Source: Paraburkholderia phytofirmans OLGA172
GTDB taxonomy: Bacteria; Pseudomonadota; Gammaproteobacteria; Burkholderiales; Burkholderiaceae
Direction: 5' to 3'
DNA: 64,000 nt
Assembly (NCBI RefSeq): GCF_001634365.1
Contig: NZ_CP014578.1
Location: 4,030,001 to 4,094,000 of the forward strand
Below the pieces are notes generated by a model. The model worked only from the letters and a program-made list of their open reading frames with translations. It made no database searches and was not told the origin of the DNA. The number at the start of each line of letters is the position of its first letter. The stretch's first letter is position 1. A program made the position numbers and the translations under genes. Of this stretch, positions 55,903 through 64,000 are shown in pieces.

Positions 55903-57417
55903 ATGAACTACGCAGAATCCATCGAGCAGCAATCGTCCACCACGGCCTTTTCGGCAGATACTTTTTCAGCTGTACTGATGAAGCAGTTCAATCCGCGCAC
56001 CGAACAAACGCAGACAGCGATCGACGGGGCCGTCAGAACGCTTGCCCTGCAGGCATTGGAAAACGCGGTGGTTATCTCGAACGACGCTTACCAGACAATC
56101 CAGGCCATCATTGCCGAGATCGATCGCAAGCTGTCCCAGCAGATCAACACCATCATTCACGACGAGGCTTTCCAGCAGCTCGAATCATCATGGCGCGGAC
56201 TGCACTATCTGGTGAACAACACCGAGACCGACGAACTGCTGAAGATCCGCTGCATGCCGGTCACGAAGACGGAACTGAGGCGCGTGCTCAAGCGCTACAA
56301 AGGCGTCGCGTGGGATCAAAGTCCAATCTTCAAGAAAGTCTATGAAGAAGAATACGGCCAGTTCGGCGGCGAGCCGCTAGGCTGTCTGGTGGGCGACTAC
56401 TATTTCGACCATAGTCCGCCTGACGTCGAAACGCTCGGCGAAATAGCGAAGATCGCCGCTGCCGCACACTGCCCGTTTATCACCGGCGCGTCGCCGGCGG
56501 TCATGCAAATGGAATCGTGGCAGGAACTGTCGAACCCGCGCGACCTGACCAAAATCTTCCAGAACAGTGAGTACGCCGCATGGCGCCATCTCCGCGAGTC
56601 GGACGATTCCCGCTATCTCGGGCTGACCATGCCGCGCTTTCTTGCGCGTCTGCCGTATAGCGCCCGCGCCAATCCGGTCGATGCCTTCAATTTCGAGGAA
56701 GACACGGACGGCGCCAACCACCGGCGCTACGCGTGGATCAATTCGGCCTATGCCATGGCAACGAATATCAACCGGTCGTTCAAGCACTACGGCTGGTGCA
56801 CCTCGATTCGCGGCGTGGAGTCGGGTGGCGCCGTGCAGGATCTGCCCACCCACGCGTTTCCGACCGACGACGGCGGCGTCGACATGAAGTGCCCAACCGA
56901 AATTGCCATCAGTGACCGACGCGAAGCCGAACTGGCAAAGAACGGCTTCATGCCGTTCGTGCACCGGAAGAACTCCGACTTCGCCGCCTTTATCGGTGCG
57001 CAATCGCTGCAGCGGCCGGCGCAATACCACGATTCAACGGCCACCGACAACGCGAAACTCGCCGCCCGCCTGCCTTATCTGTTTGCGTGCTGCCGCTTCG
57101 CGCATTACCTCAAGTGCATCGTGCGCGACAAAGTCGGTTCGTTCAAGGAACGCGGCGAAATGGAATCGTGGCTGAACAACTGGATCATGACTTATGTCGA
57201 CGGCGATCCGGTCAACTCGTCCCAGGATACCAAGGCGCGAAAACCGCTGGCGGCCGCGCACGTCGTCGTGGAAGACATTGAAGACAATCCCGGCTATTAC
57301 GGCGCGAAATTCTTTTTGCGTCCGCACTATCAATTAGAGGGACTAACCGTCTCACTGAGACTGGTTTCAAAGCTGCCGGCGCTGAAAGACGGCGACATGC
57401 CTGCGCACCGGCCTTAA
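55903..57417 (+). CDS. tssC: T6SS sheath large subunit TssC
   Basis: Large sheath subunit that, with TssB, forms the contractile tube around Hcp. The 504 residues have the TssC pattern ESSWRGLHYLVNNTETDELLKIRCM near 90, VYEEEYGQFGGEPLGCLVGDYYF near 150 and a C-terminal KLPALKDG. The N-terminal region (SAVLMKQFNPRTEQTQTAID) is variable. It is followed by hcp after 36 bases. Confidence 0.95.
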   Translation: MNYAESIEQQSSTTAFSADTFSAVLMKQFNPRTEQTQTAIDGAVRTLALQALENAVVISNDAYQTIQAIIAEIDRKLSQQINTIIHDEAFQQLESSWRGLHYLVNNTETDELLKIRCMPVTKTELRRVLKRYKGVAWDQSPIFKKVYEEEYGQFGGEPLGCLVGDYYFDHSPPDVETLGEIAKIAAAAHCPFITGASPAVMQMESWQELSNPRDLTKIFQNSEYAAWRHLRESDDSRYLGLTMPRFLARLPYSARANPVDAFNFEEDTDGANHRRYAWINSAYAMATNINRSFKHYGWCTSIRGVESGGAVQDLPTHAFPTDDGGVDMKCPTEIAISDRREAELAKNGFMPFVHRKNSDFAAFIGAQSLQRPAQYHDSTATDNAKLAARLPYLFACCRFAHYLKCIVRDKVGSFKERGEMESWLNNWIMTYVDGDPVNSSQDTKARKPLAAAHVVVEDIEDNPGYYGAKFFLRPHYQLEGLTVSLRLVSKLPALKDGDMPAHRP

Positions 57418-57453
57418 CCATCGAGTTCGATTCATTCACAAGGAGGCTGAAAA

Positions 57454-57936
57454 ATGTCAGTGGATATGTACATGCGGGTAGACGGGGTGACGGGCGAATC
57501 CAAAGACGCCAATCACAAGGGATGGACCGACATCCAGTCTTATTCATGGGGGGCAGCCCAGCCCGGCAGCATGGCAACGGGCAGTGGCGGCGGCATCGGC
57601 AAGGTCAGCTTCAACGATCTGCTGGTCGAAACCTTCATCGACAAGGCGGCGCCCGCAGTGCTCAAATTTTGCGCCAATGGCAAGCACTTGCCGAAGGTCG
57701 AGATTTCCGTGTGCAAAGCAGGCGGTTCGCAAATCGAGTATCTGCGCATCACGCTGTCCGAGGTCCTTGTGACGTCGGTCCAGCAGGGTGCGGCAAAAGG
57801 CTCCGAAGCGGTCAACGTGACCTATGCGTTCCAGGCCGCCAAGGTGAGGAAGCAATACTGGGAGCAGACCGACCAGGGCACCCGCGGAGGCGAAAGCGTG
57901 CTCGCGTGGGACATCAAGGAAAACCGGGAAGTTTAA
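57454..57936 (+). CDS. hcp: T6SS tube protein Hcp (TssD)
   Basis: Hexameric tube protein propelled by the sheath and itself secreted. The 160 residues show SVDMYMRVDGVTGESKDANHKGWTDIQSYSWG at the start and the strand pairs typical of Hcp (KVEISVCKAGGSQIEYLRITLSEVLVTSVQQGA). It has the strongest ribosome binding site of the cluster, AAGGAGG, 7 bases before ATG, which suits a protein needed in high amounts. Not a fusion with an effector; length is normal. Confidence 0.96.
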   Translation: MSVDMYMRVDGVTGESKDANHKGWTDIQSYSWGAAQPGSMATGSGGGIGKVSFNDLLVETFIDKAAPAVLKFCANGKHLPKVEISVCKAGGSQIEYLRITLSEVLVTSVQQGAAKGSEAVNVTYAFQAAKVRKQYWEQTDQGTRGGESVLAWDIKENREV

Positions 57937-58013
57937 GCAACATTTCATCCTGAGTGGGCGGTGCGGTCAAGTGGACAACGTTGCCTGCACCGACTGAAGC
58001 CGACGAGAACCCA

Positions 58014-58565
58014 GTGAATAAGCCACATTCCTTGCGCCTGCAACGAGACCCGGCGGCAACACCGCGCGACTCCCGATTGGAAGCCTCCCCGTGCTTGCTC
58101 GACCGCCTGAGCGGCGAACATTCGCCAACAGCGGCCGGTGCCGACAGCGGGTTCGCGTCGCCGCGCGCGCGCTTGCGCGAATCGCTTTTGCGCGACCTGA
58201 ACTGGCTCCTGAACAGCACCAACCTCGAAGCCACGGACGACCTTGCCGCCTATCCGCACGTGAGGCGCTCGGTCGTCAACTTCGGTTTGGGCGCGTTGGC
58301 CGGTGCGCGAGTGTCGGCGCTGGACTGGGTCAGTCTCGAAAGCGCGATTCGCGAGGCGATTGTCCAATTCGAGCCACGCATTCTTGCAGAAAGCGTTGAA
58401 GTACGCTGCATCGCCGGGTCTTCCGCAGAGCCCCAGCGGAGCACGCTGTCGCTCGAGATCCACGGGCAACTGTGCTCGAGCCTGGCGCCGCAGACCCTCC
58501 TTCTGCGTTCCGAAATCGACCTCGAAAGCGGTCATATCGCGCTGCGCTCGCAGGGGAACGGGTGA
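58014..58565 (+). CDS. tssE: T6SS baseplate protein TssE (gp25-like)
   Basis: Baseplate wedge protein related to phage T4 gp25. The 183 residues from the chosen GTG (NKPHSLRLQRD) have SLLRDLNWLLNSTNLEATDDLAAYPHVRRSVVNFGLG at about 60-100 (the core gp25 motif, including the conserved Tyr-Pro) and EAIVQFEPRILAESVEVR near 125. GTG at 57954 is an alternative that would add 20 residues, but it has no ribosome binding site. The stop overlaps the tssF start (TGATG). Confidence 0.9.
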   Translation: MNKPHSLRLQRDPAATPRDSRLEASPCLLDRLSGEHSPTAAGADSGFASPRARLRESLLRDLNWLLNSTNLEATDDLAAYPHVRRSVVNFGLGALAGARVSALDWVSLESAIREAIVQFEPRILAESVEVRCIAGSSAEPQRSTLSLEIHGQLCSSLAPQTLLLRSEIDLESGHIALRSQGNG

Positions 58566-60436
58566 TGGACCCGCGCCTGCTCGACTACTACAACCGCGAG
58601 CTCGTCTATCTACGCGAGCTTGGCGCCGAGTTCGCCAAGACTTTCCCGAAGACGGCCGGCCACCTCGGCATGCACGGCACCGAGGTGAACGATCCGTATG
58701 TGGAGCGGCTTCTCGAGGGCTTCAGCTTTCTGACCGCCCGTATTCAACTGAAGATGGACGCCGAGTTCCCACGCTTCTCACAGCGGCTGCTGGACGTCGT
58801 CTACCCGAACTACCTGGCTCCTCTCCCCTCCATGACAATCGCCGCCGTACAGCCGAACCTGCGCGAAGGCAGCTTGCATGAAGGCTATACGCTCGCGGCA
58901 GGCACACCACTGCGCGCCCACCTGGCGCAGGGTGAGCAGACAGCGTGCGAATTTCGCACCGCGCACGCGGTCACGCTCTGGCCACTACGCGTCGCCGACG
59001 TCAAGTTGGGCGGCGAGCCCGGTGATCTGCCGCTGTCCCTTCTCAGTCCAGACGTCACGGTGCGCGGCGCGTTGCGTGTGCGGATAGAAGTCTGCGGGGC
59101 CGCGAGCCTGAAGAACCTGCCGCTCGACAAGCTGACGTTTTTCCTGAGCGGCGCCGAGAGCCAGGCGCTGCAACTGCTGGAACTGGTGCTCGCACGTAGC
59201 GTCGGCGTGGTGTGCCATTCCGTGTCGAACCCCGAACACAGCTGCTCGTTGCTCGATCACGAGGCAATCCGCCATGAGGGATTCGACGCCGCACAGGCAC
59301 TTCTGCCCCACAGCACGCGCTCGTTCCATGGTCACCGGCTGCTGCATGAGTATTTCGCCTTTCCGGCGCGTTTTCTGTTTTTCAGTATCGGCAATCTGCG
59401 GCGTGCGCTGCAAACGATCGAGGGCAATGCGTTCTCGCTGACCATCCTGCTCGACCAGACGGTGCCCGACCTCGAACGTTCGGTCGATAGCCGTAGTCTT
59501 GCGCTCTTCTGCACGCCGGCTATCAATCTGTTTCCCAAACAGGCGGATCGCGTCGCGGTCTCCACGCGACACCACGAGCATCACGTGGTGGTGGACCGCA
59601 CGCGCCCGCTCGACTACGAGGTCCATAGCATCGAGAAGGTCACGGGCCACTTGCAGCCTGACGGCAGGCGTTGCCGGTTTCGGCCGTTCTACGGCATGGT
59701 CGCGGATGACCCCGAGAGCCACGGCCGCTACTTCTCGGTGCGCCGCGAACCGCGCCTCGCCAGTGCCGCAAACCGGCGCAGCGGCTTGCCGAATGGCTAT
59801 AGCGGCGGCGAAGTGTTCCTGTCGCTGGTCGACCAGCACGAGGCTCCGTTTTCCGACGACCTGCGCAATCTCGCCGTGGAGGCGCTCTGCACCAACCGCG
59901 ATCTCGCTGCATTGATACCGCTCGAGGGCAGCAGCGATTTCAGCTTGCGCATTTCGGCGCCAGTCACGGCCATCAAGGTGCTGCGCGGACCGACACCGCC
60001 GCGCCCGGCGCTTGCCGATAACGCGCTGACCTGGCGGCTGATCAGCCACCTGAGTCTCAACTATCTGACCCTCACCGATCTGGACGGAGGCCAAGGCGCG
60101 CAAGCGCTGCGTGAGTTGCTCGAACTCTATGCCGGTGCGGCACAGGTCGATATTACGCCGCAGATCCACGGCATTCGCAGCGTGCAGATCGATGCCGTCT
60201 ATAACCAGTTGCCGCAGCCAGGCCCACTCATGTTCGCCCGCGGCGTCTGCGTGTCACTGCTGCTCGACGAACTGGCGTTCGCGGGCGCCAGCACCTATCT
60301 GTTCGGCGCGGTGCTGGAACAGTTCTTCGCTCGACACGTGTCATTGAACAGCTTCAGCGAACTCGCAGTCGCGACGCTGCAGCGCGGACACATCAACCGA
60401 TGGCAACCGCGGATCGGATGCCGCCCGACAGCATGA
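58565..60436 (+). CDS. tssF: T6SS baseplate protein TssF
   Basis: Baseplate component that pairs with TssG (2:1 with TssK). The 623 residues start MDPRLLDYYNRELVYLRELGAEFAKTFPKTAGHLGM, the diagnostic TssF N-terminus, followed by DPYVERLLEGFSFLTARIQLKMDAEFPRFSQRLLDVVYPNYLAPLPSM. It overlaps tssE at the start by one base and tssG at the end. Length is normal. Confidence 0.95.
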   Translation: MDPRLLDYYNRELVYLRELGAEFAKTFPKTAGHLGMHGTEVNDPYVERLLEGFSFLTARIQLKMDAEFPRFSQRLLDVVYPNYLAPLPSMTIAAVQPNLREGSLHEGYTLAAGTPLRAHLAQGEQTACEFRTAHAVTLWPLRVADVKLGGEPGDLPLSLLSPDVTVRGALRVRIEVCGAASLKNLPLDKLTFFLSGAESQALQLLELVLARSVGVVCHSVSNPEHSCSLLDHEAIRHEGFDAAQALLPHSTRSFHGHRLLHEYFAFPARFLFFSIGNLRRALQTIEGNAFSLTILLDQTVPDLERSVDSRSLALFCTPAINLFPKQADRVAVSTRHHEHHVVVDRTRPLDYEVHSIEKVTGHLQPDGRRCRFRPFYGMVADDPESHGRYFSVRREPRLASAANRRSGLPNGYSGGEVFLSLVDQHEAPFSDDLRNLAVEALCTNRDLAALIPLEGSSDFSLRISAPVTAIKVLRGPTPPRPALADNALTWRLISHLSLNYLTLTDLDGGQGAQALRELLELYAGAAQVDITPQIHGIRSVQIDAVYNQLPQPGPLMFARGVCVSLLLDELAFAGASTYLFGAVLEQFFARHVSLNSFSELAVATLQRGHINRWQPRIGCRPTA

Positions 60437-61485
60437 ACACCTCTGCCATCCCATCGCTGCAAAGCTTCTGGCAGCAGGTCGCCGCTGCGCCGCACGCCTA
60501 CGACCTCTACACGCTGTTACGTTGGCTCGACGCCCGCGCCGGCATGCCTGTGCGCATGGGGCGCGCAATCCATCCTGGCGACGAACCACTGCGGATCGGT
60601 CAGGAGCCCTCGCTGGCCTTCGCCCCCGCGACCTTGGCCTCGGCTAACCCGGCACCTGAAGGACCTGAAAGCGCCCCGCCGCGCGTGTCGATTTATAGCT
60701 TCGGCCTGTTCGGTCCAAACGGTCCATTGCCGTTGCATCTGACCGAATATGCCCGCGACCGCGCGCGCAATCACGACGATCCCGCGCTAACGGCGTTCGC
60801 CGACCTGTTCCATCATCGGTTGATTCTGCTGTTCTACCGCGCGTGGGCTGACGCTCAGCCGACTGTCAGTCTCGACCGCGGGCACGGGGCGCGGTTCGAC
60901 GCTTATATCGCAAGCCTGATTCATTGCGGCCAGCCGTCGCAACTTCAGCGCGACGAGCTTGCCGCGCATGCACGCTACTTCATGGCCGGACATCTGGTCC
61001 GACAGACGCGCAATCCGGAAGGCCTGCAGCAGATTCTGCGCATGCATCTCGGCGTACCGGTGGAGATCGTTGAGCTTGTTCCGCACTGGATGACGATCGA
61101 ACCGGAGCAGCGCCTCCGGCTGGGCGCACGACGCACCACGCGCACGCTCGGCGGCGGCGCGATGCTCGGCATGGCCGTGCGCGGTGTGCAGTCGAAGTTC
61201 GAGTTGAGGCTCGGGCCGCTCGCGCGCGAGCAGTACCTGGACCTGCTGCCAGGCACGCGCCGCGCATGGCAATTAGTGCAGTGGGTGCGCCATTACCTTG
61301 GCTTCGAATGGAGGTGGGACGTGCGGCTGGTCATGGCCGCCGGCCAGGTCACCGGCAACACGCTGGGCCGCGGCCAGCAACTGGGCTGGAGCAGCTGGCT
61401 CGGCGCGCGCGCGAGCGTGCGCGACGCCGACGACTTCGTCTATTCGCCCGAAGCCTATCCGCCGCGGCAAACCGCCCCGTGCTAA
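60400..61485 (+). CDS. tssG: T6SS baseplate protein TssG
   Basis: Baseplate component with TssF. The 361 residues show LLRWLDARAGMPVRMGRAIHPGDEPLRIGQEPSLAFAP near 38, IYSFGLFGPNGPLPLHLTEYARDR near 97 and FMAGHLVRQTRNPEGLQQILR near 192, all of the TssG family. ATG codons at 60400, 60418 and 60433 are possible; the last makes an ATGA overlap with the tssF stop and would give 350 residues. Confidence 0.93.
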   Translation: MATADRMPPDSMNTSAIPSLQSFWQQVAAAPHAYDLYTLLRWLDARAGMPVRMGRAIHPGDEPLRIGQEPSLAFAPATLASANPAPEGPESAPPRVSIYSFGLFGPNGPLPLHLTEYARDRARNHDDPALTAFADLFHHRLILLFYRAWADAQPTVSLDRGHGARFDAYIASLIHCGQPSQLQRDELAAHARYFMAGHLVRQTRNPEGLQQILRMHLGVPVEIVELVPHWMTIEPEQRLRLGARRTTRTLGGGAMLGMAVRGVQSKFELRLGPLAREQYLDLLPGTRRAWQLVQWVRHYLGFEWRWDVRLVMAAGQVTGNTLGRGQQLGWSSWLGARASVRDADDFVYSPEAYPPRQTAPC

Positions 61486-61539
61486 GCGCTACCCGTTCCG
61501 CTTCTTCACGCCGCGTGCCCATCGCTAACAAGGCCCGTC

Positions 61540-63696
61540 ATGAACCACATCATTACCGCTCACACGCCACTCGATCCCCAGGCGCTCAGGTTCCGTTCGC
61601 TGGACGGCCAGGAAACGTTGTCGTCGCTGTACGAATTCAATGTGGAGCTGATCAGTCAATCAGCCTCGCTCGACATGAACAGTCTGCTCGGCAAGCCACT
61701 GACGCTGGAAATCGTCACGCCCGACGGCGGTGTGCGCCATCTCGGCGGACACATCGCGCGATGCGCATTCCGCGGCCGCGAGACTGACACGCCCCGCACG
61801 TATGTCTATACGGTCACGCTGCGGCCGTGGTTGTGGTACCTGACAAGGACGGCCGACTGCCGCATCTTCCAGAATCTGTCGGTGGTGGACATTCTTCGGC
61901 AAGCGCTGGCCAGATACGGCTTCCCGGTCGACGAGCGTTTGCTCGCAAGCTACCGCGAATGGGACTACTGCGTGCAATACCAGGAGAGCGACTTTGCGTT
62001 CATCAGCAGGCTGATGGAGCAGGAAGGCATCTATTATTATTTTCGCCACGAAGCGGACCAGCAGGTCCTGGTGCTCGCCGACGACATGAGCGCTCACGAC
62101 ACGCTGCCTAACTACGCGACGCTGCCCTACCTGCCGCCCGACCGGTTGGCCCTGCCGGCTGAAGAAGGTGTCGACCAATGGTATCCGGAGACGGAACTCC
62201 GCTCAGGCGCCTATGCCGTCAATGACTACGACTTCAGGAAACCGCAAGCCGATCTGTCCCAGGTGCGCGTCAATCCGCTGAACGCGGAGCACGGCGGCTA
62301 CGGCAAATACCAATGGCAAGGCCGCTATATCGAAGCCGAGCAGGGCGAACACTATGCTCGCGTGCGGCTCGAAGAAGAGCAGGCTTCCCACGCCCGCATT
62401 CGCGCGCACACTCGTCTGCGCGCCATCGCGCCAGGCTATCTGTTCACGTTGAACAACTGCCCGCGAGAGGCGGAGAACCGTGCTTATCTGATCGTCGGCG
62501 TCGGCTATCGTTTGCAGGAAGGCGGCTATGCCACGGGCAGCAGCGAAGCTCGCTATGACTTCGATTTCATTGCGCAGCCAGCGGCGCTGCCTTATCGCGC
62601 GCCAAGCGCCACGCCGGTGCCGAAAGCAAGCGGTCCGCAAACCGCTGTTGTGGTGGGGCCGGCCGGCCAGGAGATATGGACCGACCGGTATGGTCGAGTG
62701 AAACTGCAATTCCGTTGGGACCGCTACGGAACGCGCGACGAAAACAGCTCCTGCTGGGTACGCGTATCCGAGGCCTGGGCGGGCGCCAACTTCGGCAGCA
62801 TCCATGTCCCACGGATAGGCCAGGAAGTCGTGGTCGATTTCCTCAACGGCGAACTTGACCGCCCGCTCATCACCGGGCGCATCTACAACGCCGACCAGAT
62901 GCCGCCGTTCGGTTTGCCGGAAGCCGCCACGCAAAGCGGCCTCGTGACGCGCACGCCGGGCGGCACCGGCGCCAACGCCAACATGTTGCGTTTCGAGGAC
63001 AGGCAAGGCGCCGAACAGGTGAGCCTGCACGCCGAGCGCGACTACGAGGTTTCGGTCGAAAACGACGCGACGCATGACATCGGCCGCAATGAGGCGATCA
63101 CGATCGCCAACGACGCAAAGCGCAGCGTCGGACGCAACTACGACACGTCGGTCGCAAACAACGAGACGCGCAACGTCGGCAACGACTATCAGGCGAGGAT
63201 TGCCAACGACGAAAGGCGCAGTGTCGGCAGGGACTACAGCATGAAGGTCGCCAACGACGCGACCCAGAGCGTCGGCGGCAATTCGGATGCTTCGGTTACC
63301 AACAATACGAGCACCACGGTCGGCGGTAATACGAGCACCACGGTCAGCGGCAATACGAGTAGCACGGTCGGCGGCAATACGAGTAGCACGGTCCACGGCA
63401 ATACGAGCAGCCTGGTAAACGGCAATACAAGCAGCGTGGTCCTGGGAACAAGCGAATCGTTGACTTTGAACCGGATCAGCGTTCTGGGCACAGGGCTCGG
63501 CATCAACGGATCGGTGGTGGACGCGTTCGGATCCGTGGTGGTAGCGATCGGTTCGAACGTCGGCGCGACCGGCTCGAATGTCTCCACGACAGGCAGCACC
63601 GTCACCTCGACCGGTTCCTCGGTCACCAGCACCGGCTCGAGCGTCGCGGCGACGGGCGTGTCGTACACCACAGTCGGCCTGTCGGTCACGTTCTGA
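61540..63696 (+). CDS. vgrG: T6SS spike protein VgrG (TssI)
   Basis: Trimeric spike at the tip of the Hcp tube. The 718 residues have the gp27-like part (about 1-360: FRSLDGQETLSSLYEFNVELIS, then QYQESDFAFISRLMEQEGIYYYF and the long DQW insertion), the gp5 OB-fold (about 370-450: WTDRYGRVKLQFRWDRYG) and a C-terminal beta-helix with repeated units: NDATHDIGRNEA-type 14-mers (about 507-585), five octapeptides GGNTSTTV-like (about 588-627), and heptapeptides TGSxVxS (about 670-710). No enzymatic domain is visible at the C-terminus, so a cargo effector probably binds the tip. It starts 54 bases after tssG. Confidence 0.95.
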   Translation: MNHIITAHTPLDPQALRFRSLDGQETLSSLYEFNVELISQSASLDMNSLLGKPLTLEIVTPDGGVRHLGGHIARCAFRGRETDTPRTYVYTVTLRPWLWYLTRTADCRIFQNLSVVDILRQALARYGFPVDERLLASYREWDYCVQYQESDFAFISRLMEQEGIYYYFRHEADQQVLVLADDMSAHDTLPNYATLPYLPPDRLALPAEEGVDQWYPETELRSGAYAVNDYDFRKPQADLSQVRVNPLNAEHGGYGKYQWQGRYIEAEQGEHYARVRLEEEQASHARIRAHTRLRAIAPGYLFTLNNCPREAENRAYLIVGVGYRLQEGGYATGSSEARYDFDFIAQPAALPYRAPSATPVPKASGPQTAVVVGPAGQEIWTDRYGRVKLQFRWDRYGTRDENSSCWVRVSEAWAGANFGSIHVPRIGQEVVVDFLNGELDRPLITGRIYNADQMPPFGLPEAATQSGLVTRTPGGTGANANMLRFEDRQGAEQVSLHAERDYEVSVENDATHDIGRNEAITIANDAKRSVGRNYDTSVANNETRNVGNDYQARIANDERRSVGRDYSMKVANDATQSVGGNSDASVTNNTSTTVGGNTSTTVSGNTSSTVGGNTSSTVHGNTSSLVNGNTSSVVLGTSESLTLNRISVLGTGLGINGSVVDAFGSVVVAIGSNVGATGSNVSTTGSTVTSTGSSVTSTGSSVAATGVSYTTVGLSVTF
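63304..63440. repeat. 24-bp repeats coding VgrG octapeptides
   Basis: Five units of the type GGCAATACGAGTAGCACGGTC plus a variable codon, each coding for an octapeptide (GNTSSTV with one variable residue). They sit in the gp5-like needle region of vgrG. Confidence 0.85.
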
Positions 63697-63718
63697 GGGC
63701 GGCGACGCGCGAATCCAA

Positions 63719-64000
63719 TTGAAAATCATCAAACCCACGCCACTCGGCATTCTGACCCGCGCTTACCGGTCGGATGGCCGCGAATATCTCGGCATCGCCA
63801 TTCCGATGATGGCGACGCTCGGCGAAACACCGCGACTGGTGGGCGAAACGGAACTATGGGACACGGTCGGTGAAGCGCTGTCAGGCTACACGCTGGATGC
63901 GGCACTGCCGAAGCCGCATGCCGAATTCCTCGTCTCCGGGCATGCCTACGGCAAGTACTGCGGACGCTCCCATGTGTGCCACGCCGGCATCCGCTTCGCG
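63719..64000 (+). CDS. DUF2169-type T6SS accessory protein, truncated by window edge
   Basis: The first 94 codons of a gene that continues beyond the window. It probably starts at a TTG (63719) reading KIIKPTPLGILTRAYRSDGREYLGIAIPMM, the beginning of DUF2169-family proteins, and continues VGEALSGYTLDAALPKPHAEFLVSGHAYG, also typical. Such proteins act as adaptors or chaperones that load effectors (often with PAAR proteins) onto VgrG. It begins 22 bases after the vgrG stop. The effector and immunity genes would be expected next. Confidence 0.75.
   Translation, partial: MKIIKPTPLGILTRAYRSDGREYLGIAIPMMATLGETPRLVGETELWDTVGEALSGYTLDAALPKPHAEFLVSGHAYGKYCGRSHVCHAGIRFA

Noticed and set aside
63304..63440. 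24-bp repeats considered as CRISPR
   Set aside because: No spacers, fully coding, octapeptide pattern of the VgrG needle; no cas genes anywhere in the window.

Overview
This window reads as housekeeping chromosome from a high-GC betaproteobacterium of the Burkholderia/Paraburkholderia group. The support is gene content and order (aroQ-accB-accC-prmA, rplU-rpmA-obgE-proB, ypjD-type gene divergent from ffh), the AG-rich histone H1-like protein, and intergenic palindromes of a kind common in those genomes. The genus is inferred from recalled family and synteny knowledge, not from a database search.

Layout. Positions 1-2272 hold a VOC protein, rsmE and a convergent secreted RNase/barstar pair (barnase-barstar type). 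Positions 2400-2641 hold a possible small RNA with two tandem terminators. maeB, thiL-pgpA-pncC, a cupin gene and pyrF follow. Positions 8996-18558 are one minus-strand sugar island: IclR regulator, dgoK, dgoA, a dehydrogenase with a long simple-sequence insertion, an arabinose-type ABC transporter (araF, araG, araH), a second sugar dehydrogenase and an aldose epimerase. This fits oxidative (non-phosphorylative, De Ley-Doudoroff-like) use of galactose/arabinose-type sugars, although no galactonate dehydratase or lactonase is present here. A repeat-rich intergenic stretch separates it from mtgA-aroE-RNB ribonuclease and esterase-mpl.

Positions 25464-33767 carry an unknown conserved gene, a TlpA-like thioredoxin, aroQ-accBC-prmA, a DUF3426 zinc-ribbon protein, tpx, a PfkB kinase and a glycine-zipper lipoprotein. 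Then come the histone H1-like gene with a 96-bp internal repeat, nrdB and nrdA (both minus, unusually far apart, with NrdR and DnaA boxes upstream of nrdA), ampD, a PP0621-type gene, a ypjD/ccsA-like gene, ffh, hpt, marC, proS, rppH, a CNP1-like lipoprotein, proB, obgE, rpmA, rplU, ispB and tRNA-Pro(CGG).

From 54170 to the end is a type VI secretion cluster: tssA, tssB, tssC, hcp, tssE, tssF, tssG, vgrG and the start of a DUF2169-type gene cut by the window edge. It sits behind the tRNA gene and an AT-rich, palindrome-bearing leader. The membrane-complex genes (tssJ, tssK, tssL, tssM) and clpV are not in the window.

I do not see a clearly unprecedented system. The best leads are the secreted RNase/barstar pair, the candidate small RNA near 2457-2583, the simple-sequence repeat inside a dehydrogenase, the combined NrdR/DnaA architecture at nrdA, and the unread effector region that should follow vgrG.
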